Assembly (NCBI GenBank): GCA_964496245.1
Contig: CAZBZG010000040.1
Location: 1 to 22,845 of the forward strand
Reading direction: 5' to 3'
DNA: 22,845 nucleotides
Source of the DNA: CAZBZG01 sp964496245
Lineage (GTDB): Bacteria; Planctomycetota; SZUA-567
In this document: positions 8,294 through 15,248 of the stretch, piece after piece
Position numbering within the stretch: the first letter of the stretch is position 1
Layout of the letters: every line of letters begins with the position of its first letter
Program-made: the position numbers and the translations under genes
Notes under the pieces: generated by a model
The model's input: the letters and a program-made list of their open reading frames with translations, nothing else
Told to the model about the DNA's origin: nothing
The model's database searches: none

Positions 8294-8341
8294 GGGGGGC
8301 GTATGCAATACGCTCCGACGCATCGGAGGCGGACGACCCCC
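8294..8341. other. Nested hairpin cluster after the AraC gene
   Basis: GGGGG (8294-8298) can pair with CCCCC (8337-8341). Inside lie two perfect 6-bp hairpins, GCGTAT/ATACGC (8299-8313) and CTCCGA/TCGGAG (8313-8328), which share one base. This could fold as a three-way junction or end transcription 20 bases past the AraC stop. There is no T-tract, so an intrinsic terminator is not clear. Confidence 0.35.
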
Positions 8342-8424
8342 TCGCGTGCGCTCTCGGTTGGGATCCGCTGTTTAGGGGGGGCGCGTGAGCCTTGACCGCT
8401 TGAGCCCGGGATCTATCCTGCAAG

Positions 8425-8571
8425 ATGGGTGGCGCAGGCGTTACCGCCTGCGTGCGCCAGCACAGGAGGACGGTCGGAAGGTTCCGGCGGACGCATCCCC
8501 GCGCCGCGCAGCCGTAGGCGCGCGTCCTCCTGCGCCTGCGGCGCGCAGACGGGAACGTCTGCGCCACCCAT
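8425..8571. repeat. 147-bp palindromic repeat element with two terminal hairpins (REP/BIME-like)
   Basis: The ends are inverted copies: ATGGGTGGCGCAG begins at 8425, and its complement ends at 8571. Similarity continues inward through a second shared block (CAGGAGGACG and its complement). Each arm has its own perfect 8-bp hairpin: CGCAGGCG/CGCCTGCG (8433-8452) on the left and CGCAGACG/CGTCTGCG (8544-8563) on the right. The differences between arms (G to A with C to T) keep both stems paired. It lies between two convergent genes, the usual location of REP/BIME elements. No transposase is present in the window. Confidence 0.7.
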
Positions 8572-8684
8572 TGCGGGTTGTGGGGTTCGGACGCGTAGGG
8601 CTTGGCCCACCAGAGGTCGAAATGTGCCCTGCCGTGGACGTGCCTACACGACGGAGAGGGAGGATTGGATCACATGCGCCGTGT

Positions 8685-10211
8685 CTACAGCAGGAGCCAT
8701 TGGCCCACGGTGTCGATGGCCTTGCCTTCGCCGAAGTGCTCGGTGAAGATCTTGAAATAGGCCGCCTCTTCCTTGCTGCGGACGATGGGCCAGCGTTTCT
8801 GGATGGCGGCCAGTTCCCGGTCACTGAATTCCTTCTCGAAGTGCGCGGGCAGGACGTCGGCCGACGCGGAGCCTTGCGAGAATTCCTGCTTCAGCCGCCA
8901 GGTGATCTGGTCCGGCAGTCTCCCCTCATAGGCCTTGCGGAAGATCCATTTCTCGATCTTCTCGTCGCCTTCGGCTTTCTGCTTGTATTTCGGATGGATC
9001 CGGTTCATGGAGTAGTCCAGCAGCTCGCCCGAGATCAGCGGGGCCACCACCGAGACGGAGTTGCATTGGTTCATGCGGTCCAGCCGCAGCGAAGCGTTGT
9101 TGTGCAGGAGCCCGAGGCACTCGAGCTGCTTGTCGCGCAGCTGGTCCGGCGGCGTGTCCTTCAGGTACAGGTAGCCGCAGAAGATTTCGTCCCCGCCCTC
9201 GCCGGAGAGCAGCGTCTGGTACCCGTCCTCGGCCGCGCGCTTGGAAATGAGGTAGTTCGAGACCGAGCTGCGCACCAGCGACGGGTCGAAGTGCTCGAGC
9301 TTGACGACCACCTCGGGCAGCGCCGCCAGGATCTCGTCGAGGTCGACGAGCATCTCCACGTGGTCGGAATCGATGTGCGCGGCCATGAGCCGGGCGTTGA
9401 CGATGTCGCCGCTCTCGCCTACGCCGATGGCGTAGGTTCGCAGCCGCGCGCCCTGGCCGTATATCTCCTTGTGCTTCTGCGCGGCCAGGTAGCAGATGAC
9501 GCTGCTGTCCATGCCGCCGCTGAGCAGGCCGGCCGTGGGCGTGGCGAAGTCGACGTTGTCGTCGATGCAGCGGCCGATGATGCGGCGCAAGTCGGTGCAG
9601 AGCAGGTCCACATCGTCGGTCATGCCGTCGAGCGGCGCGGTGGCCACGTCCTCGAGTCTGGCATACTGGGTGAGTTCGCCGCGCTCGTTCATGTAGTGGC
9701 CGGCGGGGAACTCGTTGAGGTCGTCGGTGACTTGCGCCAGACTCTTCAACTCCGTGCTCAGGTAGAGCGCGCCGTCGTGTCGGCCATAGAAGAGCGTCTT
9801 GATGCCGAGTAGGTCGCGTGCGGCGAACAACGTCTCGCCGTCGGAGATGACCAGGCCGAAGATGGCATCACCGAGGGCCTTGACCACGCCGTCGGCGCCG
9901 GACGCGGCGTAGGCGCTTAGGATCAGCTCCTCGGGGGAAGTCCCCGCGTCGAGACCGCGCTCTTTTCGCAGCTGGGGCATGTTGCTCACCTGCGCATCGG
10001 CGCAGATGCGCATGCCGTCGACGCCGGCCATCGGTATCGCAGTCGGGGCGCCGCCGCCGGGGACTTCCGGCGGGAGGTAGTTCTGCGCCATGACCACGTG
10101 GCCGAAGGCCAGCGACCCGGAGACCTCCGGCCCGCGGTGCAAGATCTGCGCCATCATCCTGTCCACGTGCTCTTCATTCGATGTGCCGAAGCTCACTGCA
10201 ATGCCACTCAT
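8685..10211 (-). CDS. Asparagine-synthetase-like amidotransferase lacking the catalytic cysteine
   Basis: 508 residues from the ATG at 10211. An N-terminal class II glutaminase-like domain (about 1-190) precedes an ATP-pyrophosphatase synthetase domain with an intact PP-loop, LLSGGMDSS (about 229-237), and a second motif LSGEGGDEIFCGY. Active enzymes start M-C-G-I, with Cys as the nucleophile; here it is M-S-G-I (AGT codon). The NGEIYN motif is also replaced (near ADAQVSNMPQLR), while ILHRGPE and ARDLLGIKTLFY persist. Glutamine hydrolysis is therefore unlikely; an ammonia-dependent amidation or a beta-lactam-synthetase-like reaction would fit. The substrate is unknown, and no biosynthetic cluster surrounds it. 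No strong ribosome site precedes the start. A further upstream in-frame ATG (10367) would add a non-homologous Arg-rich extension before the domain and is rejected. Confidence 0.9.
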   Translation of the reverse strand: MSGIAVSFGTSNEEHVDRMMAQILHRGPEVSGSLAFGHVVMAQNYLPPEVPGGGAPTAIPMAGVDGMRICADAQVSNMPQLRKERGLDAGTSPEELILSAYAASGADGVVKALGDAIFGLVISDGETLFAARDLLGIKTLFYGRHDGALYLSTELKSLAQVTDDLNEFPAGHYMNERGELTQYARLEDVATAPLDGMTDDVDLLCTDLRRIIGRCIDDNVDFATPTAGLLSGGMDSSVICYLAAQKHKEIYGQGARLRTYAIGVGESGDIVNARLMAAHIDSDHVEMLVDLDEILAALPEVVVKLEHFDPSLVRSSVSNYLISKRAAEDGYQTLLSGEGGDEIFCGYLYLKDTPPDQLRDKQLECLGLLHNNASLRLDRMNQCNSVSVVAPLISGELLDYSMNRIHPKYKQKAEGDEKIEKWIFRKAYEGRLPDQITWRLKQEFSQGSASADVLPAHFEKEFSDRELAAIQKRWPIVRSKEEAAYFKIFTEHFGEGKAIDTVGQWLLL

Positions 10212-10399
10212 GCGGGGACTCTCTCTGCTGGTCTTCGCGCCGTAAGTGCCGGGGATTGTTGCTCGATCCCATGGGCATGAGGCCCCGGCACGATTCCATT
10301 CTGTTCGGCTTCTGCGTTCGGTCTGTTCGGTGCGGTGCCCATCGCACTCCACGCGGGACCGGCACATATCGGGCTGGCAAAAGGTCTGCGTGCGATCAT
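10208..10399 (-). CDS. Possible 63-aa leader ORF overlapping the synthetase-like gene
   Basis: An open frame of 63 codons starts at an ATG (10399) placed about 3 bases after the predicted transcription start at 10402, or at the in-frame GTG exactly there. It ends with a TGA that overlaps the synthetase-like start as ATGA. This geometry would allow a leaderless first cistron and translational coupling, which could explain the weak ribosome site downstream. The peptide is Pro/Ala/Arg-rich with no recognised domain, and such frames also arise by chance in GC-rich DNA. Confidence 0.3.
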   Translation of the reverse strand: MIARRPFASPICAGPAWSAMGTAPNRPNAEAEQNGIVPGPHAHGIEQQSPALTARRPAERVPA

Positions 10400-10408
10400 C
10401 ACAAGCCC

Positions 10409-10437
10409 AGTATAACGCGGTCGGAGCGACAAAGCAA
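10409..10437 (-). promoter_or_regulatory. Promoter of the asparagine-synthetase-like gene
   Basis: On the minus strand, TTGCTT (10437-10432), a 17-base spacer and TATACT (10414-10409). The -10 box is strong and the -35 moderate. The predicted start near 10402 gives a leader of about 190 bases before the synthetase-like start codon. Confidence 0.6.
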
Positions 10438-10454
10438 CAACGGAAACGAGGTCG

Positions 10455-10491
10455 AAGGGGTCCAGGGGGGCCTCCCTCGTGAAGACCCCTT
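10455..10491 (-). terminator. Strong hairpin, possible terminator of the kinase/HD operon
   Basis: AAGGGGTC (10455-10462) pairs perfectly with GACCCCTT (10484-10491), and a G-rich/C-rich inner segment can extend the fold. It lies 125 bases past the pseudokinase stop and just before the next gene's promoter. There is no good U-tract on the minus strand. Apart from this hairpin I see nothing in 10492-10614. Confidence 0.45.
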
Positions 10492-10614
10492 CTCTCGCTC
10501 GGTCGACAGCCGGATCAATGCGTGGGGCACTCGATCCCGATTTCGACCCGGCGAGAGGCGCTGGCGTGGTGGACAGGCGCGTTGACAACAGCCGACCGGT
10601 CGCACGCGTGCCGC

Positions 10615-11877
10615 TCAGGCTGCGCGTTCCTGCAGCAGTTGCTGCACGGTGCGGCGGACGGCGAAGAGGTCGAGCGGGCGGGCGAGGCACGCGGTCACGG
10701 CGAGGTCCTTGTCCGCGTACAGGGACTCGGCCAAGACGCCGGTGCGGCTGAGCACGAGCGCAGCCTCCGGCCGGACCGCGCGGAGCTTCTCCAAGAGCTC
10801 CCGTCCCCAGAGGCGCGGCACCTTGACGTCCGTGAGCACGAGGTGCACGTCGCGCGCCTCCAGCGTCTCCATCGCGGTCTTCCCGTCGCGTGTGGTGAGC
10901 ACGGTCAGCCCCAGGCGGCGCAGGGTCTCCTTGAGGCTGCGCAGGGTGTGCTCCTGGTCGTCGCAGATGAGCACGGTGAGCTGCTGGCGCACGGCCAGCA
11001 TCTGCATGGTCGAGCTGACCATGGTCTTGTCCGGCTTGATGCCCTGGGCGCCCAGGAGTTCCGGGTTGACGCCCGCGTCGATCAGGGCGATCAGGTCGGC
11101 CGGCTTCTGCACGCGCTTGGCCAGATCCTTGGCGAGCAGCATCTCGAAGAGCGGCCCCATGGATTCGGGGAGATCCGGCACGAGGTCGTTGATGGGCCAG
11201 GGGTCCTCGGTGCGGTGGTGGTGGAGGAGCATGAGCGGGTCGGCGCCTTCGAACGGCGGCCGGCCGGCCAGGAGATGGTAGAAGACGCAGCCGAGGCCGT
11301 AGAGGTCGCCGCGCGTGTCCACCACGCCTTCGCCGGATTCGGGCGGGCTGTAGGGCCCGACGTTGACAAGCGCGCCCTCGGCCGTGATGGCCGCCTCCTG
11401 CCCCTCGGCGAGGCGGGCCAGGCCGAAGCCGAGCACGCGCACCCGGCCGCCGGGGCTGAGCATGATGTGGCTGGGTTCCAACGCGCGGTGCACGATATGT
11501 TTCTCGCTCGCCGCGTCGAGCGCCTTGGCCACCTGCCGCACGATGCCTGCGCCGATCTGCCAGGGAAGCTTGCCCTTGACTTTGAGGATGCGGTCGAGGC
11601 TGTGGCCCGGCACGTACTCCATGAGCATGTGGGGCCGGCCCTTCTCCTCGCCCGCGTGAAAGGTGCGCACGATGTTGGGGTGTTCCAGCTCCATGGCGAG
11701 CTTGCCGCCCCGGAGGAAGCGGCGGGCCGTGCGGGAGCCCGACGGGTAGCGGGCGGCCAGCACCTTGATCATGACCGGACGTTGGAGCTCCTGGCTCCAG
11801 GCGCGGTAGAGTTCGCTGTGCTCGCTGTGGCTGAGCACGCGCTCCAGGCGGCAGCCGCCGAGTTGCGGTTTGCTCAC
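10615..11877 (-). CDS. Pseudokinase fused to a response-regulator receiver domain
   Basis: 420 residues from a GTG at 11877, with GGGAGGA 6 bases upstream and a 4-base overlap (GTGA) with the gene before it. Residues about 9-275 are a Ser/Thr protein-kinase (PknB-like) fold: the VAIK-type lysine survives (VMIKVL, Lys38), as do the RGDLYGLGCV helix and an SPPE activation-segment end. The catalytic machinery is gone. The glycine loop is SHSEHSE, HRDLKPSN reads HRALEPSH (130-137: Asp to Ala, Lys to Glu, Asn to His), and DFG reads GFG (150-152). Residues about 300-416 are a receiver domain with acidic pair Asp306/307 and phospho-acceptor Asp350 (LVLTDVKVP), but the conserved Lys is Arg400 (LARPLD). 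It probably acts as a scaffold or allosteric switch, not a kinase. The partner is likely the co-expressed HD-GYP-like protein. Confidence 0.93.
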   Translation of the reverse strand: MSKPQLGGCRLERVLSHSEHSELYRAWSQELQRPVMIKVLAARYPSGSRTARRFLRGGKLAMELEHPNIVRTFHAGEEKGRPHMLMEYVPGHSLDRILKVKGKLPWQIGAGIVRQVAKALDAASEKHIVHRALEPSHIMLSPGGRVRVLGFGLARLAEGQEAAITAEGALVNVGPYSPPESGEGVVDTRGDLYGLGCVFYHLLAGRPPFEGADPLMLLHHHRTEDPWPINDLVPDLPESMGPLFEMLLAKDLAKRVQKPADLIALIDAGVNPELLGAQGIKPDKTMVSSTMQMLAVRQQLTVLICDDQEHTLRSLKETLRRLGLTVLTTRDGKTAMETLEARDVHLVLTDVKVPRLWGRELLEKLRAVRPEAALVLSRTGVLAESLYADKDLAVTACLARPLDLFAVRRTVQQLLQERAA

Positions 11878-13040
11878 GGCGCGTCCTCCCAGGTCCCTTC
11901 GATGTCGGAGGGCAATAGATGGTCGATGGTCCGCCCGGCCACGCGGCGGATGCGCGCCTTGGGGTACTCCTGGAGTGCGAGCTCCATGCGCTGGGCGTCG
12001 GCCAGCGGTTTGCCGTCCGTGTCCTGCACGAGCAGCACGCGCGGCCGGAACGGGTGTTCCGGATCGGCGTCCGTGACCATGGCCCGGTGCCCGCTGGCGA
12101 GCTCCACGAGCGTGCCCAGCGCGAAGGCCGGCACCACGCGGTTGAAGGCGGCGAGCACCGCGGGGTCGAACTGCTGGGCGCGGGCGCAGTTGAGCTCCTC
12201 GAGCGCTTCGACGGGAAGATAGTCCTCCCGCGTGAGGAGCGTGTCGAACGCCTTGGCGAGCGAGACGATGCGGCTGAACCGGTGCACGGTCTCGCCCCCG
12301 GGCAGGTGGGAGCCCGATTCCTCGATCTCCTGCGGAAAGCCCGATCCGTCGACAAAGAGTTGATGGCAGAGCGCCACGTTGGCCGCGATCGCACCCACGC
12401 GCGGCCGCAGGAGGCGGAAGCCCTTGGACGGGTAGGACTCGATCTCCTTGGCCTCGCGCTGGGAGCGGTCCCACGCCTCCTTGGTCAGGAGTTCAGGGGG
12501 CAGGGCGGCCTTGCCGATCTCATGGAGCAGCGCACCCAGGCCGAGCTGCGCGATGTCGGCCTCGCTGCGTGCGGTTCCCTCACGCCGAGCGAGCTCGGTT
12601 GCGGTGAGCAGTGCGAGCTGGCAGACGTTGCCGCCGTGGAAGCGAATGTCCTCCGGTTCGCTGTGCAGGTCGTCCAGTCGCACGAAGCTTGGTCCGACAC
12701 GCTGGAGCTGCTCGTGGAACCGGACGACGTTCTGGCGGAAGGCGCCCAGGGCCTCCTCGGCCAGCTCCTCCTTGCGCGCCCGGGCATAGGTCGCGCCCAG
12801 CGCCTGGACCAGCTCCCGAAAGGTGGCGAGGATCGCTTCGTCCAGCGCGGGCCCGCTCTGTTCGAGTCCCTTGACCTCGACCCAGACCGTGCGCACGCCG
12901 ATGCGCTCGAGCAAGCGGATCACGCGTTCGCGCAACTCGTGTCCGGCTTTGAGCAGGGGATCGGCGGGCTTCTGGGGGTTGACCACGCTCCGGGCCAACA
13001 CCTCGCCGCCGTGCAAATCGCGTAGGGCCAGTCGAATCAC
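11874..13040 (-). CDS. Degenerate HD-GYP-domain protein
   Basis: 388 residues from a GTG at 13040 preceded by GGAGAGGG. The central part (about 125-290) aligns with HD-GYP cyclic-di-GMP phosphodiesterases, and the C-terminal AFALGTLVELASGHRAMV segment is the tail usual in that family. The metal site is eroded. His135 remains, HD is His173-Glu174 (LLHEIGK), HPxxG is YPSKG (Tyr203), HHExxDGxGYP is HQLFVDGSGFP (225-235: second His to Gln, Glu to Leu), and the later Asp in VADxFDAL is Lys (LAKAFDTL). The DGSGFP loop itself survives. Phosphodiesterase activity is therefore doubtful; a c-di-GMP sensor or protein-docking role is more likely. It is translationally coupled to the pseudokinase-receiver gene, suggesting one signalling complex. 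Confidence 0.9.
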   Translation of the reverse strand: MIRLALRDLHGGEVLARSVVNPQKPADPLLKAGHELRERVIRLLERIGVRTVWVEVKGLEQSGPALDEAILATFRELVQALGATYARARKEELAEEALGAFRQNVVRFHEQLQRVGPSFVRLDDLHSEPEDIRFHGGNVCQLALLTATELARREGTARSEADIAQLGLGALLHEIGKAALPPELLTKEAWDRSQREAKEIESYPSKGFRLLRPRVGAIAANVALCHQLFVDGSGFPQEIEESGSHLPGGETVHRFSRIVSLAKAFDTLLTREDYLPVEALEELNCARAQQFDPAVLAAFNRVVPAFALGTLVELASGHRAMVTDADPEHPFRPRVLLVQDTDGKPLADAQRMELALQEYPKARIRRVAGRTIDHLLPSDIEGTWEDAP

Positions 13041-13091
13041 GCCCGCCCTCTCCGTGTGCGCGCCCGGGCCTGCGCCGACCGTGCGCGCGGG

Positions 13092-15056
13092 CTATTCCAG
13101 CAACTGCCGGGCGGCCCGTACGATGTCGTCGGCCTGGGGCAGGACCGCGCGCTCCAGGTGCTCGGCCGTGGGCACGGGCACGTCGTCGGCCGCCACCCGG
13201 AGCACCGGCGCATCCAGGTATCCGAAGCACGCTTCCTGCAGCCGGGCCGCGAGCTCCGCGCCCACGCCGCTGCGGCGCGGACCTTCTTCAGCCACGAGCA
13301 CCCGCTGGGTGCGCTCGGCGCTCGCGGATACGGTCGCGAGGTCCAGCGGCTCGAGCGTGCGCAGGTCGATGACCTCGGCCTCCACGCCGTCCCGGGCGAG
13401 GAAGTCCGCCGCCTGTTCGGCCAGGCCCAGCATGTGGGAAAACGTGACGATCGTCAAGTGACTTCCAGGGCGCACCACGCGCGCAGTGCCGGGCGGGAGC
13501 GGCGCAGCGGTCGGATCGAGCGTCCCGGTCTGACCGTAGAGCAGCTTGTGCTCCACGAACGCGACCGGCGCGTCGTCGAACACGGCTGCGAGCAGCAGGT
13601 CGTAGGCGTCCTGCACGGTGGCCGGGTTGAAAATCTTGAGCCCGGGGATGCCGAGCAGCAGGCTCTCGAAGCACTGCGAGTGCGTGGCTCCGTAGCCGCG
13701 CCGGCCGCCGGCGGGCGTGCGCAGGGTCAGGGGCACGCGCGCCTGGCCGCCGAAGATGTAGCTGAACTTGGCTGCGTGGTTGCCGAGCTGATCCAGGGCG
13801 AGCAGCAGAAAGTCCATGAACATGATCTCGACCACGGGCCGGAGGCCGGTGAGGGCAGCGCCCACGCCCGCGCCCACGATGCCGTTCTCGCTGATGGGCG
13901 TGTTGCGCACGCGGTTGGCGCCGAAGCGTTCGTAGAGGTCGCGGGTCACGCGGAAGGCGCCCTGGTAGTCGGCGATGTCCTCCCCGAGCAAGACCACGGA
14001 TTCGTCCTGGAGCGCGCGGGCGAGCGCGCGATGGAGTGCATCCGCATACGAACACGTCCGGGCTTGGGCCGCGCCCGCTGCGGGCGGCGGCAGTGCAGCC
14101 GGCCGTAGCGTCGGATACACGAGGTCGCCTGCGCGCTCCACGGGCAGAGGGGCTGCCTCGCGCGCTGCGCGCACGGCCGCCTCGACTTCGTCCGCTGCGG
14201 TCTGTGCAAGCGCGTCCGCGTCCGCGGGCGTGAGCGTACCTGCGTCGATCAGGTGCGCTCGCAGCACGCGGATGGGGTCGCGTGTATCCCAGTGCGCTTC
14301 GTCTTCGGCCGCGCGGTAGGTGCACGTGTCCGACCGGCTGTGCCCGGCCTTTCGCCAGGTGAGAGCTTCCACGAACCCCGGCCCCTCGCCGGCCAGAGCC
14401 CGGTCGCGCGCGCGGGCCACGGCTGCCTCCACGGCTTCGGGGTCGTTGCCGTCCACCGTCTCGTAGGCCAGTCCGTAGCCGGCTGCGCGCTCGGCCACGG
14501 TTGCGGTGGGGCAGGTGGCGCGCACGTGCGTGCCCATGGCGTAGAGGTTGTTTTCGCAGAGGAAGACCACGGGCAGCGTCCACACGGCCGCCAGGTTGAC
14601 GGCTTCGTGGAACGCGCCCTGGGCTGTGGCGCCGTCGCCGAAGAAGCAGAGGCAGATGGCGGGAACGTTCCGCAGCTGGAGGCTCAGTGCTGCGCCCGCG
14701 GCGATGGGCATGCCGCCGGCCGTGATGCCGTTGGAGCCGAGGAAGCCGCAGTCGGGCGCAGCCATGTGCTGGCTGCCGCCCCGGCCCAGGCTGTAGCCCG
14801 TGGCCGTGCCGAAGAGCTCGGCCATGATGCGCGCCGGGTCGCCGCCCTTGGCGATCAGGTGGCCGTGCCCGCGATGGTTGCTCGTGACGAGATCCGCTTG
14901 GCCGAGCGCTGCGCAGGCGCCCGCCGCCACCGCCTCCTGGCCGAGGCAGACGTGGGCGGTACCGCGTAGCGCGCCTTCGCGGAAGAGCGCGAGCAGGCGT
15001 TCTTCGAACGCCCGGATGCGCAGCATGGTGCGGAGGTATTCCAGCGGTTCGGTCAT
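13092..15056 (-). CDS. Fused alpha-beta E1 component of a 2-oxoacid (pyruvate/branched-chain/acetoin) dehydrogenase
   Basis: 654 residues. The first half is an E1-alpha subunit: MLRIRAFEERL, the thiamine-diphosphate motif GDGATAQGAFHEAVN (140-154) ending in CENN (about 167-170), and WRKAGHSRSDTCTYR. From about residue 334 it continues as E1-beta (SYADALHRAL, VVLLGEDIADYQGAFRVT, NTPISENGIVGAGVGAAL). Single-chain fusions of this kind decarboxylate pyruvate, branched-chain oxoacids or acetoin and pass the acyl group to a lipoyl E2. No E2 or E3 gene is present here, so they must be elsewhere. Start choice: ATG at 15056 matches the family's short N-terminus but has no clear ribosome site; an in-frame ATG at 15086 has AGGG upstream and would add 10 residues. 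The exact substrate cannot be told. Confidence 0.92.
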   Translation of the reverse strand: MTEPLEYLRTMLRIRAFEERLLALFREGALRGTAHVCLGQEAVAAGACAALGQADLVTSNHRGHGHLIAKGGDPARIMAELFGTATGYSLGRGGSQHMAAPDCGFLGSNGITAGGMPIAAGAALSLQLRNVPAICLCFFGDGATAQGAFHEAVNLAAVWTLPVVFLCENNLYAMGTHVRATCPTATVAERAAGYGLAYETVDGNDPEAVEAAVARARDRALAGEGPGFVEALTWRKAGHSRSDTCTYRAAEDEAHWDTRDPIRVLRAHLIDAGTLTPADADALAQTAADEVEAAVRAAREAAPLPVERAGDLVYPTLRPAALPPPAAGAAQARTCSYADALHRALARALQDESVVLLGEDIADYQGAFRVTRDLYERFGANRVRNTPISENGIVGAGVGAALTGLRPVVEIMFMDFLLLALDQLGNHAAKFSYIFGGQARVPLTLRTPAGGRRGYGATHSQCFESLLLGIPGLKIFNPATVQDAYDLLLAAVFDDAPVAFVEHKLLYGQTGTLDPTAAPLPPGTARVVRPGSHLTIVTFSHMLGLAEQAADFLARDGVEAEVIDLRTLEPLDLATVSASAERTQRVLVAEEGPRRSGVGAELAARLQEACFGYLDAPVLRVAADDVPVPTAEHLERAVLPQADDIVRAARQLLE

Positions 15057-15155
15057 ACGCACATCATACGCGAGAAAACCGCGCATGTACACCCTGCAAA
15101 GCCGGATCGGCCGCAGCAAAGGCCGGATGCGCGGCAGCGGGTGGACGCGGCTGCG

Positions 15156-15174
15156 GCACGGTGCGCTGCCGTGC
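15156..15174 (-). other. Small hairpin between comEC and the E1 gene
   Basis: GCACGG (15156-15161) pairs with CCGTGC (15169-15174) around a 7-base loop. It falls in the 192-base gap downstream of comEC. No T-run follows, so a terminator role is weak. Otherwise that gap shows no convincing promoter or gene. Confidence 0.25.
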
Positions 15175-15248
15175 GTCGATTCCCATGGCCATGGCGCTGG
15201 GCGAGGCGCTCACGCAGTGGTTCGATGCGTCGCGCTGAGGAGGGGGGC

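Noticed and set aside
6164..8323. 719-codon reading of the UroD-like gene
   Set aside because: The extra 350 codons run antisense through the AraC gene. The ATG at 7273 has a ribosome site, a promoter behind it and the family N-terminus.
8385..9812. 475-codon open frame on the plus strand
   Set aside because: Antisense to the asparagine-synthetase-like gene; its start crosses the palindromic element and the translation has no recognisable domain. GC-rich codon bias opens this frame.
10208..12394. 728-codon open frame on the minus strand
   Set aside because: An alternative frame across the pseudokinase gene, low-complexity Arg/Pro/Ala-rich. Only its last 63 codons, after the promoter, are retained as a tentative leader ORF.
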